In this document: positions 1-11,610 of the stretch, piece by piece
Numbering within the stretch: the stretch's first letter is position 1
Layout of the letters: each line of letters begins with the position of its first letter
NCBI GenBank assembly: GCA_018398765.1
Contig: JAHBMJ010001297.1
Coordinates: 6,263 to 33,129 of the forward strand
DNA length: 26,867 bases
Reading direction: 5' to 3'
From: Chromera velia
Lineage: Eukaryota; Sar; Chromeraceae
Position numbers and translations under genes: made by a program
The notes under the pieces: model-generated
Database searches by the model: none
Seen by the model: only the letters and a program-made list of their open reading frames with translations
Told to the model about the DNA's origin: nothing

Positions 1-1178
1 TTCCCCCCCCCCCCTTTGTGCATACAATACCGACACATGCAGACGTCGGAGACTCAGGAGCGTCTTTGCCCACAGTCCGGCTGCCTCGGCTTCTCTGTCA
101 TCCCCGTCTCTCTCAATTGAAGAAGGGGAGGCGGAGACTGTCGGCCAAACGGACAAGAAGAAACTGGAGACGCCTCTGACCGTCTCTGGGAGAACGCGAC
201 AGCAACAGAATGAGAAGCTCGAGAAAGGGGGTGAAATTTTACTTCTCGAGGGTGCTTCTGTCAAAATGGTAGATGCACAAAGAGGCAGAGACACAGTGCT
301 TATGGAAGAGCCCCCGGACCTTCTGACCCCCACAAACACGCTCGCATCTCCACGCATGGAGAAGACTTCAGCAGAAGAGACCGGCGGTAAGAAGCAGGGA
401 GAGGTTCTACTGAGAGCGGGACGGAGGTCCTCAGAGGAGGAGGGAGGAAGCGGGGGAACAAGAGGAAGGGCCCCGGCACTTGAGGTGCCATCAGGAGAGG
501 GCCGTGGACCCCGGCTGCGTTCTCCTGGGGGTGAATCGAAAACGAAACTTCGGCCGCGTTCTTCGGGTGTTGGTTTTTCTGCCTCTGCTGAATGTGAGTG
601 GGTCGATAGGGAAGACGGTCAGGCGGCGGCTGGAGAGGACCGATGTCTCCTCTCTGACCCTCCCCCTCCCTGCCGTTCCCCCGGTGGAGGGGGCGGGACT
701 GGGAGCTCTTCTTCCTCCAGCAGCTCTTCTTCTTCTTCTTCTTCTCGGGCCCTTCCTGCCGTTGTGCGGTCAACACGACAAAGTGGGGCCGTGGTGTCAG
801 ATGGAAAGGAAGAAAGAGAGTCAAAAAGGGGGGAGGGGGCTGACACTGAAATGGGGGGTAACGGGGGAATGCCATGGGAGGAGACACGCGGGGGCGTGAG
901 TCGTCTGAGAGGGGGTGCGTTGCCTCGAGGAGAAGGGGACGAGGAGGAAGATGTTGTCATTAGAGACAGAGACAGAGATAGAGATAGAGAGAGGGGGAAA
1001 CAACAGGCCCCCCGAGGACCTGTTGAAGCAGGGGAGGGGGGAGCCAGTACTGCAACCCCGTCATTAGATCGAACCCCGAGCTGGGGGCACAGGGAGAAGG
1101 GGGGAAGCAGGACCTGTGCCGCTTGGGTTGCTTATATCTGTGTAGGGTGAGTTCTGCTCTGATTTCCCTTCGTCTCAA

Positions 1179-1220
<42 letters not shown>

Positions 1221-4200
1221 CCTCCCTCCCTCGCTCGCTGTGGGAGGGGCATCAAATTGTGGGCTACAAAAACAAATTTTCGTGCTTCTGCTTCGTTTCT
1301 TCTTTCTGGCCGTGGTCCCTGTTCCTTATGCTCCGCTTAATTCGCTGTGTTGCAGGCTGACCCTGTGGCTTGGGTGGGTTGCCTACTACCGGGAGTGGGA
1401 AGGGAGCGTGGCAAAGGCGCGGGCGGTTGAATCCCACTTGTTGGAACTGGACCGTGAAGAGCGATTGAGGGAAGCGGAAATGGAGAGGAAATGGGGAGAG
1501 GCAGTGGTCAGTCAGTCGGGCAGATGAAAGGAAGGAAGGAAGAGTTTGGCGTCAGATCATCTGACTGTACGTTGAACTTATCCGTGCGGGGGTGGGGTGA
1601 GGTGGGGAGGAAAGGTGAGTGAGTGATGCACGTATCATTTGAACGATTTTCATGCTTCTTGGGACAGTTGGTATTCTGATGTGGAGCTACTCTTGTGTGA
1701 GTGAGTTGTTTTGGGGGGGAGCCCTTTGTCTTCCTCTAGTGCCTCTGGACTGTCGGTCTCTTCCTCTTCCTTCTCCTTCGCAGTCTTTGCGTTGTCCTGC
1801 GCTCTTCGTCTGACTCACTGTTTTTTGTTGCTTGTTCTGGCGTTGGAGTGCTGCAGAATGTTGATAGGCAGGAGGGGGTCAGCTCTGGCAGACGGCTGGC
1901 ACAACAGCAGGGCGATGTGGAAGGGAAAGCCAAAAAGCAGAAGGGGTCTCCGGAGATCAAGAGTCGACAATTGGACTCTCGCAAGAAGAAGAGAGGACGG
2001 GGGGGTTCGATACGGACTTCTGATTCTGGCATGGCTGCGGAGACGGAAAGAGCTCGGAATAGCTCAGGGGAAGAGAAAGAAATCTCGAAAGGTGAATTTG
2101 GAGAGGAATCGGTTTCCCCTGCCTTCTTGAGAGGTTCTTCGTCTCCTGCAGAGTCTTTTGAGTTAGACTCGGAGACTTTGTCAAGGGGAACTTCGAGAGA
2201 CAAAAAGGGGGGTGGCGTTCGGGAACGGGCGGACGAGAAAGAGGGGGAGAGGCAGAAAGGCAGACATGAAGACATGGCTGAAGAAGAAGAAAGTATTGCT
2301 TTTACCGTTCCTTTGTATCTCATGACAGAACTCCCTCGCTCCCTTCCTGTCCTGGTGATGAGGTGGGTGTCCTTTGTGTTCCAGACCGTCAAACCTCATC
2401 TTCCTCCCCGACTCATTTTTCTTGGTCTGGTGATCAGTCAGAGCTTCGGAATAGAATGGAGAGAGGAATCCCGTCAGGCAGAGAAGGGGGTGGAGGACGG
2501 TGCTGAAAGCGGGTTGAATGAAGGAGCCGAGGGGGGAGTGCGGGTGGTCTCTGTACGCCTGCTTCGGGCTTCGTCGGTAGGGGAGGGGGGAGGACCGAGT
2601 TCGGAAAATTCTGAGGCACAGGGAGAAGAAGCAGAGAAGAAAAACCCGTCAAATTCTGAAGGGACAAGAGGTGATGGTGAGACAGAGAGGGGGTTCTCGC
2701 TTGAGGAGGCAGAAAAAGAGAAGAGTACCGCTGCTGAAGGAGAAGCAGAGGCAGGGGGGCGGGTTGAGGATGCAGTCCCTGCAGACGACTCCCTTGCTTT
2801 CCTTCCAGTGAGCGAAAATGCAACCCAGGTCTGTCGGTCTGTGTACTCGGAGAGAAGAAAGTGAGGCAGGACAGAGAGAAGAGATCGAAAGAGCTCTCCC
2901 TCTGTGGGTCCGTATCCCCTCTGCATTTGATCGGGGTGCTTGAAGGCATTATTGAAATTCTGCTAGATAGAAGATCGCATCTCGCTTCCGAAGGTTTTCT
3001 TTCCCTTTTTCTGCACAGGATAGAGACGCATCTTGGTGTTCGTGACAGTCTTTTTTGTTGTGTTTGTGGTATTCTGCTGGTGCACTGCAGATCATGAGGG
3101 AAGGAAGGTGGCAGAAGAAAATCGGGGGCATGGAGAACGTTGAAGGCCCCTCGGTGTAAGTCCTGCCGACGTGCTAATCTGTTTTCTTTCTTGTTGTCTT
3201 CTCCGCTCAGGTCTTCGTATCTTTGAGCCTTGCTGAGAGTCTCTTCGCTCGTTTTTGTCTCATTCGAAAGAACGGAGAAAGGCTTCCTCTGCATGCCGAC
3301 CGACCCGCTTAAGATTGCGTATTCCATTTGTCCGCTGACAGCTTTCTGAGAGATTAGAAATAGGAGAGTGAAATGACTCACTCCCTTTCCTTTCTCTCAG
3401 GCGTCTTTCCGACACACCTGCCTGCCTGCCTGTCCCGCAGTTCCCTGACCTCCCGCGCCTCTGTTGACTTTCCCTTGCGGTTCCACCCGGACCCCCTCAA
3501 GAGAGTTCCTGCGCCCCTTCGGAGGAGAATCATCCGTCTGCAGCAGCGGAGGGAGAAGAGACAGGCAGAAAAGGAGAAGAGGGAAAGGGAGAGGGAGGAG
3601 GAGGAGGGACGACAGAAGCTCAAGAGGAATGGAAGCAGGGAAGGTGCAGAGCAAGGCGAAGCAAAAGAAGAATCTCCAACAAGCGCTTCTAGGGAAGGAG
3701 ACGGTGAAAGTTTAGAGGGAGGAGAGGACACTGAGAGAGGGGCAGAAGGGATTCGCGCAGAAAAGGACGACATGGAGAGCCCATCTCCTCCTTCTGCAGC
3801 CTTCCCATTTCAAACAAAGCCAGAGGGGGCAGATCGAGAATCTTCTGAGCACCCAGAGGCAAGGGAGGAAAAAAACCCAACTGACCGTGCAGGTTTCGGA
3901 TTCCAAGAGTCGCCCTCGGAGCCTTCTTCTAGAGGGACTGAGAGGTCTGATAGACAAGAAATTCCTTCTCGCTCTCCATCTTCATCCTCTTCCTCTTCTC
4001 ATTTTGAGGAAAGTGGATGGAGCCAGACGGGAGGAGATGGAGGAGAGATCCTCCTGCAAGAAGATGCGGAGGCGGCGCTTCTCTGGGGTTGGTTGGTATC
4101 GTCTTTTTTGGCCACATTTGCTCCCTTTGTGTCTTGTCTACACTAGTCCTGCCCTCTGATTGATTGGTCTGTGTTGATCAGTAGAGCGAGGAGCGGCCTT

Positions 4201-5702
4201 GTGGTGATTCTCTTTGAACTTTATTTTGCATCAGCGACCTTCGGAGGGACGGGGTAGGGGTAGGGGGTGTCTTAGCGAATAGATGAGAGACGGAGGGAGG
4301 AAAATGAAGGTAGGGGGGCATCTCTTTGGGTATCTCTCGAATAGAGGCTCACGTTGTTACACTGATGACTTGAATGTCTGTTTGCAGGCAAGCAAATCTG
4401 GCTGGCCCCCCTGCTGGTGGCGCTGTTTTGGGCAGGTGTGCATTTTTTTGTGTCTAACCTGATGCCTCCATGAGTGTACGCAATTAATCCCAAATGGCTT
4501 CTTGGACGTGAATTGATTGCGGTTCTTGGTGGTCTTGGTGGTCAGGAATGTGCACAGCATCTGTGTTGACGACATTCTCTCGAGTCTTCTCTCCTTGCCC
4601 TTCGAAGGTTCCCTCCTGTTTCATTTGTGCCCTCCAGCCTCACCTCGGATTTCCTACGGGTGGGTGAGGTATTTCCCTGTCGAGCCCTCTTTCTGCTTCG
4701 TTTGCCACACATTTTTGTGGCTTCGGGCGCCATCCTATCTTCGTGACTCTGTGTCTACCCCCATGCCGGTTCCTTCTGCAGACCACAAAAAGACGTTCAA
4801 GTACTGTCTGCCGTACCTGACCTTCTACAATCTGGTGGGAGTGAGAGCACCTGACTTCATTGGACATCTCACTCTGCATGTGCTCTCGCAAGTGAGTTGA
4901 GGCCTTTTCTTTCCATTCCATTGCGAATACTAGGTTTACCTCCTTTTTGCGCGCTTTTGTGCGAACCTGTTCTTCCCTGTTCTCTATATCCCCTTGGTGG
5001 TTCTCCGTTCTTTTTTCTGCCCCTCCTCCACGGGGGAGTAGATCTCTCTCTGGCCTTTTTTCCTTTTGTCTTTCTCGAAGTGAGAGCCTAAGGGGGGAGG
5101 GTTTTTGTCCACAAAGACGCACGGACGCGCGTACAAAGAGGAACAGGGGGGAACAAAGGATCGATCCACTTCTATGTGCGCATGTGGGATTGAAAAAGCT
5201 ACCAGCATGTGCCTGCCTGTTCTTCCCTTCTGATGAGCTGATGACGGGGATCGATCGACAAAGCAGCATGACGTCAATGAAAGTTTGCACTCACTGTGCT
5301 TGTTTTTGTTCGTTTGTTTGTGCAGATGTACACAACCCACAGCGCAGTGGTCGCATCCCTCGTGGTGTCTCTCATTTACATCCTTCTCATGTCTCTGTAC
5401 ATGCTCCTCATGAAGTCAGTCAGGCTGTCAGGGAGTGAAATCAATCGGCATGCCTTCAAGTTGACTTTCCCAACGCTCATTAGAATTCTTTAAACCGTCT
5501 GCCCCTCCCCACTGTAATTTTCGATGCTGCGACTCGTGATTTTATCAGTTTCTCTATTGATAAGGGATATACCGCCCATTTTGGAAAGAAGCGATTTTCT
5601 GTAAAATGTGGAATGTCCTCATTTTTCTGTCTCTCGTGTGGGAGCCTTTGCCTTTCCTTGGTTGAATGTCGACTTTGACGCCTCTCTCTCTCTCCTCATA
5701 TA

Positions 5703-5773
<71 letters not shown>

Positions 5774-8700
5774 GCGGGTGGCTTCACTGATGGCTGAGCC
5801 CCTCCTCTTTCCTCGTTTCCTCTTCATCGCACAACTCTATTACTACCTCTTTTGGTCAGTCAGGCAGTCAGGCAGTCAGTCAGTCAGCCTGTCAGTCAGT
5901 CAGTCAGGCAGTCAGTCAGTCAGTCAGGCAGGCAGGCAGGCAGGCACTTCCTTCCTTCCTGAGTGTTGGACTTGAATTGGAAAGAACGCGGTAGAGCGGC
6001 AGGAGGGGAGACAGGAGCAAATCAAGCAGACAGCAACCATAAGGCAATTTTGGGGAATCCATTGCGGAGGGGTACAGCGCAGCACTTCTTTTTCCCTCTG
6101 AACATGCCGCTCTTATGCGAAGTCCCTTGTCTCTCAGCTGTTTCTCTCTCTCTGTGCTTCTTCGTTCCTTCCTCCATGCACGCCTGCAGGTACTTGATGT
6201 CCATGGTGACTACACCCAAGGGAGCTGGGGATACGTCTTTCATCGTCATGGTCGTTGTCTCGGTGGGTGGGTGAGGGGTCGCTTGTGTGTCAGTGAAGAA
6301 GCATTGGATTTCGGGTACCCGGATTCACCTGTGACTGTCCTTTAGTGGGAGCCCTAGCTTCCTTTTGTCCTGTATGCACGAAGCAGACAACGTCTATCGA
6401 TTTGGTCAGCCTTCGACTTGATAATGTTTTCTCAGCTTAGTGTTTTTCGTCTTTTCGGGTTGCTTGCAGAATCTCCATTACCTCTTTCAGAACACAGGAT
6501 CGTATACGAGGTCAGAGGATCTGCTTCTTTCTTTTCTTGTATCAATAGAAAGGAAGAATGACGGGAGAGGACCCGTGCGCGTTCTCGTCCCTCTCCTTTT
6601 TCAAATGACAGATAGGCGGAGCGAATCCTGCTTGTAGACGGCAGTGTGGAGGTTGTTCCGCCTGACACTATCTGCTCACACACGCACACACACACACACA
6701 CACACACACGCACGCACGCACACACACACACACACACAAGACAGGCCCTTGTGGACGGATGAGGGCGGGTCAATCACACGGGGGGGGGGGGATATCGCGT
6801 CAGATGTTTCTGAACAAACGTGCCTTCTCTCTCGAATCTTCGTGAAGCCCTCTGTGCTCTTCTGAAGTTGCTGCCTCGATCTGTATACCTGCATGTGTGC
6901 AGTGCTTGCCGCTGGTTCTGTGCAAGGCTCCCCTTCTCTGCCGGGTCATCTGCCCAGCAGACGACAGACATGTCTGCACAGCAACTGGACCCCAAGGCCG
7001 TCCTCTTCGATGCCAAAGTGGCCGTGCAGGTTGGTCAGAAAGGAGGAAGGAAGGAAGGAAAGAAAGGGAGACACTGAATGTTTCCGGGAGACAAGATAGA
7101 GACTGCATGTTGGGTAATCACTTTGATCGGGCCCGGGCTGCCAAGCTGTCTGCGGCTCCTGCTCCATCGAAATCACTCACTCCCATCTCCTCACTGTCAC
7201 CCCAATTTTCCTCCCTGCTTTCTTCGGTATGCTGCCTGCAGGACCATCTCGCGGATGTCATCTCAATCGTGGCCGTTCCTGCTGTGGTCCGTCAGCGTGT
7301 TCCGCGCTCTGTGATCCCTGACTGCTGTTCGATTAGCTGTCTCTGTGCTTCAGTATACGCCCCTGAAAGTCCGTTTGTTTGAGGGCTTCTCTTTGTATTA
7401 TCGACTACCGTGTAAGTCTAATATTTGTTCTGTACTTTCGGCTTGACCTCGTTCTGCTCTGCCCGGATTTTTATTTTGTTTTCAGTAGGGTGGACCCTAA
7501 GGTAGGCTCTTCAAACATGCAGTGGTGGAAGCAATCCAAAACGTTGCGTAATTATCCACTCCCTTTCCCTCCCCTTTCCTTCCCACATCCCTCCCTGCAG
7601 ATGACTGCTTTTCAGGTGAGAGGCCACAGTCAACACGAACGACAGAAGAGCCGTCATCTCCCCCACTCCGTGGATACAGGGCGCTGTGGCTTCTTGCGTC
7701 TTTGAGAGTCTTTTTAATGTGTGTGTACAAACCGAAACAATTTTGTTGTGACTGCCTCTTTCCTCTGTTTCTGCTCTCGTGGTCAGAAGACATTTTGTTT
7801 TCTTCATCAACACCGACCTCTACTCCCCTTATCTTTCCTTGCCTTTCCTTCATTACTTGATCACACAAAACAGGTGCGGTGTTTAGACAGCGGCAGGGGA
7901 GACGGCAACGAGCCTCGGGTTCTCGGGATTGGTCTTCCTGTGCCATCTCCGTCGTCGCCCCTTTCGGCTTCCTCCTTCGATTCGGGAACCAGCGGAGGGG
8001 AAGGGGACTCTCCAAGTCCCCAACCGTCCCCTTTCTTGCATCTCTTGAAAGAATCGTCTCTAGATCCTCAGGGAAACGTCAGCTCGCTCTCTCACTCACT
8101 CTCTCTCTTTGCTTGTGTGTGTGTGTGGGGTGGGGGGGGGTGTACGCGCTCTTCAATGTCGGAGGTTCGCTTTTTCTTTTACCTTTACGTCATGTTGCTT
8201 CGTCTGATGCCTTCCTCGTCTCATGTGTCGCTCTCTGTTTGTTCTTTTGTTTGTGAATTGTTTTTTCTTCGACTCTTCTTTGAATTCACTTCTTTCTTTC
8301 TTTCTTTCTTTCTTTATCTTCTATTTTGCTCTTCTTTCCCGTCCGCCTGCAGAGAGGCGATCGGTACGGGAGCAGTGAGGTGACCTCAGGGGGGTGTTTG
8401 GTTTCTCTGTCGTCGCTCTGGCTCCGGTTTCTTGTGCTCCTGCTCTGCCGTGCCCTTTCAGTCCTCTGCACGGAGAGCTTGGTGGGCAGGAGACTGAAGC
8501 TCCTTGCAAAGGCTGAAGGTTGGCCTTGCACTAGGGCGGCAAGAAAGAGGAAAGGGAAACCAGAAGTCCTATCTATCTGCCTATCTGTCTATGCATCTGC
8601 CTATCTATCTTCCGTTGCGTCGTGTCGTCACGGTTCTTTCTCGGCGCTTGGTTTGAATACTGTTTACATTCCGACTGCATCTCAATGGTCGTTGATATCT

Positions 8701-10234
8701 CTTCTAACTGGCCTCTTGCTTGTTTAATTGATGTGTGTGTGGGTTGGACCGTCATGATGATTGGATCTTCTTCCTTTACCTTCCAGTTTTCATTCGCGTT
8801 CTCCGAGAACCGGAATTGGAGCTCCTCTGCGCCTTCCTTCTCTACCGTTGTTGGAGCTGTCTTTGACCTCTTGCTAGCTTGTTTCTTCTCTATTCTCTCT
8901 CCCGCCTGCCGGATGCTGCATGGCGGGTCGTTCCTCTCTGCCTACATGCGTCCTACTATTGCGACCAAGAATGAATGACAGTCCGCAAATAAAAGGGTCG
9001 CGAGTGTTCTAAAGACTGTTCATTTCACCCACCAAGCATCATGTGTTCAACCTCCCCCTTTCTCGTCGCTTCTGCGCAGCCGCGGGAGTGAAGATCATTC
9101 CCTCGGCAGGCCCGAGAAAGGAGGACAGAATCCGACACAGTCAGTTTGTCAATCAGTCAGTTAATCGGTGGGTCTAGGTTGTTGTATTATTCCACTGGTT
9201 GTTTGCCGCTGTTTCTCCTTCCCCGTGACGCAGTGCGTCTTGTCTCGTTTTTTCTCCCAAACACTTGCTTCACAGCTTCTTCTGCCGATTCGAGACGGGG
9301 ACAGAGAATACGTTGAACTCAGTCCCAGTGTCTCCTTGCGTTGTGCTCTGTAGATCCATTCGGAAATTTTTGTGTGACTATTGTTGTTCTCAGCTTCAAG
9401 TTTGGAGTGTGTATCACGTCTGTCGAGTGAGTGGACAAAAAGATTCAGGGGCCTCCAGGAGGGATGAAAATCTATGCGCATCTCCCCCGGGTGACCATAC
9501 GTGAGCGAAATTCAGCGCAACTCCCACGCTTTGATGTGCGACAAAAAATCTATGCAGGCAACGACCTGTCTTCGGACGGAAATCTCGCCGACGAACCTGC
9601 AAGGAACATTGAGAGGTGGGGAGGATGGGGGGGTGGTTGCACACCTTGAGTTTTGAGCCTCTTTCCACGTCTCAGTGAGCGACCATCTCCTTGCATTTCC
9701 CCGAATGATGCTTGGCTGGGGTTTTCTTCTGCCCTCTTCTTTCTCTACGGCAAAGCCATTGGTGACCGAGGCAGTTGTGGCGTAGCAGCAGAGGAGACGA
9801 CAAGAAAGAAAGAGAGACGTCTCTATTGTGTCTCTGTAGACTCTGAACACGAAGTGGCAGTTGTGGTTGTTGTCCTGTTATCTTCCTCTGCATGTTGCAG
9901 CTCTTCCGGTCTGTGTGCATGTGGCAAAAGTGGCTGCTGATGTACATGTCGACTTTTTGTTGCAGGAGTTTTGTTTTCTTCGCTGCCGTGGGCATCGTTT
10001 GCATCTACGCGGTCTTTCAGCGGTCTGACGCGCCGTGCAGGTAAGCAGATCGGAAGCGCTTAAAGCAACAGTACGTTTCTCGATTCACTCGTGTCTTTTT
10101 GACCGGAAAGATCCGGTTTTGTGGTGGTTTCTCGTGACGAGTCTTTTCAATACCCGCATTCGATGAAGGCGCGCAGCGACTGTCTGATCTCCTCGTGCGT
10201 CGTAACTCGTGTGCGTATCCACTGTATCTTTTGA
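1..10234 (+). CDS. Large multi-exon gene for a multi-pass membrane protein of unknown family (5' end outside window)
   Basis: I do not recognise the family. Phase-consistent exons: 43-1146 (frame open from base 2), 1356-1506, 1857-~2832, 3401-4087, 4388-4435, 4782-4891, 5326-5414, 5774-5854, 6190-6262, 6470-6510, 6903-7029, 7242-~7310, 7354-7409, 7486-7501, 7601-7615, 7874-8077, 8353-8518, 8787-8849, 9080-9139, 9394-9426, 9558-9615, 9966-10040 and 10111-10234 (TGA). They give about 1,470 visible residues. Hydrophobic helices span the joins at 1120/1356, 4388-4860, 5326-5414, 5774-6262 and 6190-6510, and lie at 7242-7290, 8390-8470 and 9966-10030, so roughly eight or nine membrane passes. Exons 1, 3 and 4 encode long disordered loops rich in Glu, Ser, Gly and Arg, including a Ser run (about 711-750) and Arg-Asp repeats (961-996). 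The 2677-3400 stretch is the weakest part: donors at 2677 or 2833 both fit, and 3091-3155 could be another exon. Alternatively this could be two adjacent genes. Confidence 0.6.
1181..1232. repeat. (CT)n followed by (CCCT)n microsatellite in intron
   Basis: About 18 CT dinucleotides run into a short CCCT tract inside the first visible intron (1147-1355). It lies between the GTGAGT donor at 1147 and the TTGCAG acceptor ending at 1355, and extends the pyrimidine-rich character of the intron. Confidence 0.95.
5697..5770. repeat. Compound (TA)n(TG)n microsatellite in intron
   Basis: A TA-rich tract passes into a TG tract that runs almost directly into the TGCAG acceptor before the exon at 5774. 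The usual pyrimidine tract of the acceptor is therefore replaced by alternating TG. Confidence 0.95.
5855..5946 (+). repeat. (CAGT/CAGG)n tetranucleotide array starting at a splice donor
   Basis: A run of about twenty CAGT, CAGG and related tetramers begins exactly at the GTCAGT donor that closes the exon at 5854. The exon is placed by its hydrophobic reading frame and by the phase-2 match to the acceptor at 6189/6190. Many GTCAGT hexamers therefore lie in series downstream of the modelled junction. Confidence 0.9.
6676..6739. repeat. (CA)n microsatellite with interspersed CG in intron
   Basis: About thirty CA units, with a short CGCACGCA interruption, lie in the intron between the exons ending at 6510 and starting at 6903. 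Confidence 0.95.
8290..8315. repeat. (TTTC)n microsatellite upstream of splice acceptor
   Basis: Six or so TTTC tetramers form part of the pyrimidine tract before the CTGCAG acceptor of the exon starting at 8353. Confidence 0.9.
8569..8611. repeat. Imperfect (TATC/TGCC) tetranucleotide repeat
   Basis: Imperfect repeats of CTAT, CTGC and CTGT tetramers lie in the intron after the exon ending at 8518. They make the plus-strand reading frames here look open although they are probably intronic. Confidence 0.85.
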
Positions 10235-10799
10235 AAAGGTGAGTATTCCCTACAGAATTTTTTTGGATGTTTTTTCAGAAGCGAGAAACAAGAAACGCTG
10301 TTCTTGTTCTGCAGATATTCGCTCGTGGATGCTTGACCATTCAGACTCTTGAGTGACCTCTCGACAGGAAGGATCCGACTCAATCGTTTTTGGATGCTCA
10401 CTACTAAGTCGTGCAGCGTATAACATACAGGCTGATGATACAGCCAGCTCGACAGTTATAAAGCTGGTTGGTAAAGACAGACAGTTTCGTGTTTTTGTGT
10501 ATAGATCCGTGATTAGATTGGTAAAAACACTGAAAAGACTTCAAAAATTAAAAGTTGTTTTGAATTCCTGTTTCTAGGCTTGTTTCAAGTTTTATAGTTC
10601 TACAGCTTCTACTAAGAATAATAACTACTAGAAATAATTAAGTCTATACTAGAAGTTTACATTATTAATTAAAGTATATAAAATTTATGATTTGATAGAA
10701 TTAATATGATTATTATCTAGATTATTAATTTATTATAGGACTTACGTTTTAGGCTATAGGCTCTGGGAATTTTCGAGGACTCCTGCTAGACTAGCTGCT

Positions 10800-10847
10800 A
10801 GATATCCTAGTAGATATTGGCCGAGATATCGGTTCAGATATCGGCTT
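10800..10847. repeat. 12-bp tandem repeat, four copies
   Basis: Four consecutive 12-mers begin AGATAT. The last two are AGATATCGGTTC and AGATATCGGCTT; the first two differ at a few positions. Each carries the self-complementary GATATC or a one-base variant. Confidence 0.9.
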
Positions 10848-10859
10848 AGACAGATTACA

Positions 10860-10881
10860 ATTAGGATTAGGATTAGGATTA
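10860..10881. repeat. ATTAGG hexamer run (3.7 copies)
   Basis: Three full ATTAGG units and a partial fourth, 12 bases after the 12-bp repeat array. Read on the minus strand this is a short TAATCC tail. It lies at the expected 3' side of the minus-strand LINE-like remnant. Confidence 0.9.
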
Positions 10882-11235
10882 ATGTCCGGAGGATTGGCTT
10901 CCCGCCCTAATGCCGAATGTCCGACGTGCGGCTTCCAGGGAAAGCGCCTAGATGCATCAGACCTCCCTGGCCGGCCCGCACAGGTCTAGCCTGTGCCGCA
11001 AATAGATCATATTGAACAGTCAATCACCTGTGTGTGTATATGAGAGGGCTCACTCTATTTCAAAGCAGGATTTGAAAGGGAACGATCCCAGAATTGCAGA
11101 TGAACGGCTCGAAGCGAGTTCCAAAAGCTCCCAACATCCCATCCTCCTCCTTTTTCCCTCCTCTTTTGCTTCCTGTGTATCCCTCCACACCCTTTCATAC
11201 TCTTCAATTCTTCCCTCTCTTTCTTTTTTACTTTT

Positions 11236-11610
11236 CTAAGTCTCTTGATGCACCCTATCTAACTCTCTTCCTAAAGCTTGACTCAAATTGTCTCCCTTTT
11301 TTCTTTTCCATTCTCTCACTACCTGTCTTTTCATCATGACGTCTTTCAGAAAGGTATCGACATTCTTATTGGCCTCATTCAAAAGAAAAGAGAATAGAGC
11401 GATCTTGTATACCTTCCCTTCACTACCCACTTTCCATCTGCTGCTATTTGTAGCTCTCTCCTCTCTCCCTTTTACCGAACTCCAATGTGTCATCAAAGCT
11501 TGCAAGCAGCCTGCCCTCTCTCCATCATGCAGAGGGCATTCAGTCAGCACATGGATTTCATCTTCGACTACTTGAATGTCAATTAACTGGAAGTTTATAA
11601 GTAGCGACAC
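11236..11610 (-). pseudogene. Remnant of a non-LTR (LINE-like) retrotransposon ORF, C-terminal end
   Basis: The 124-residue minus-strand frame has, near residues 15-32, the pattern Glu-Asp-Glu-x-His-Val-Leu-Thr-Glu-Cys-Pro-Leu-His-x3-Arg. This is typical of the Cys/His motif near the C-terminus of reverse transcriptase ORFs in non-LTR retrotransposons. A Lys/Arg-rich tail follows (MKRQVVREWKRKKG). The upstream part (polymerase motifs) is missing, since higher coordinates are AT-rich with stops, so the copy appears 5' truncated, as is common for such elements. Identification rests on one short motif; a chance match or another zinc-knuckle protein is possible. Confidence 0.45.

Noticed and set aside
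300-960. Long minus-strand frames opposite the first exon (195 and 113 codons)
   Set aside because: They mirror the low-complexity purine-rich sense exon as Pro/Ser/Arg-rich frames, with no splice context and no domain. The plus-strand frame is continuous from base 2 and links to later exons in phase.
4388-10040. PIEZO-type mechanosensitive channel as the identity of the large plus-strand gene
   Set aside because: It is multi-pass and large with long disordered loops, but I find no pore-region motif, no repeated four-helix units and no cap-domain pattern. The similarity is only architectural.
10860-10881. Telomere or interstitial telomeric repeat
   Set aside because: The unit is ATTAGG, not TTTAGGG or TTAGGG, and there are fewer than four copies inside gene-flanking DNA.
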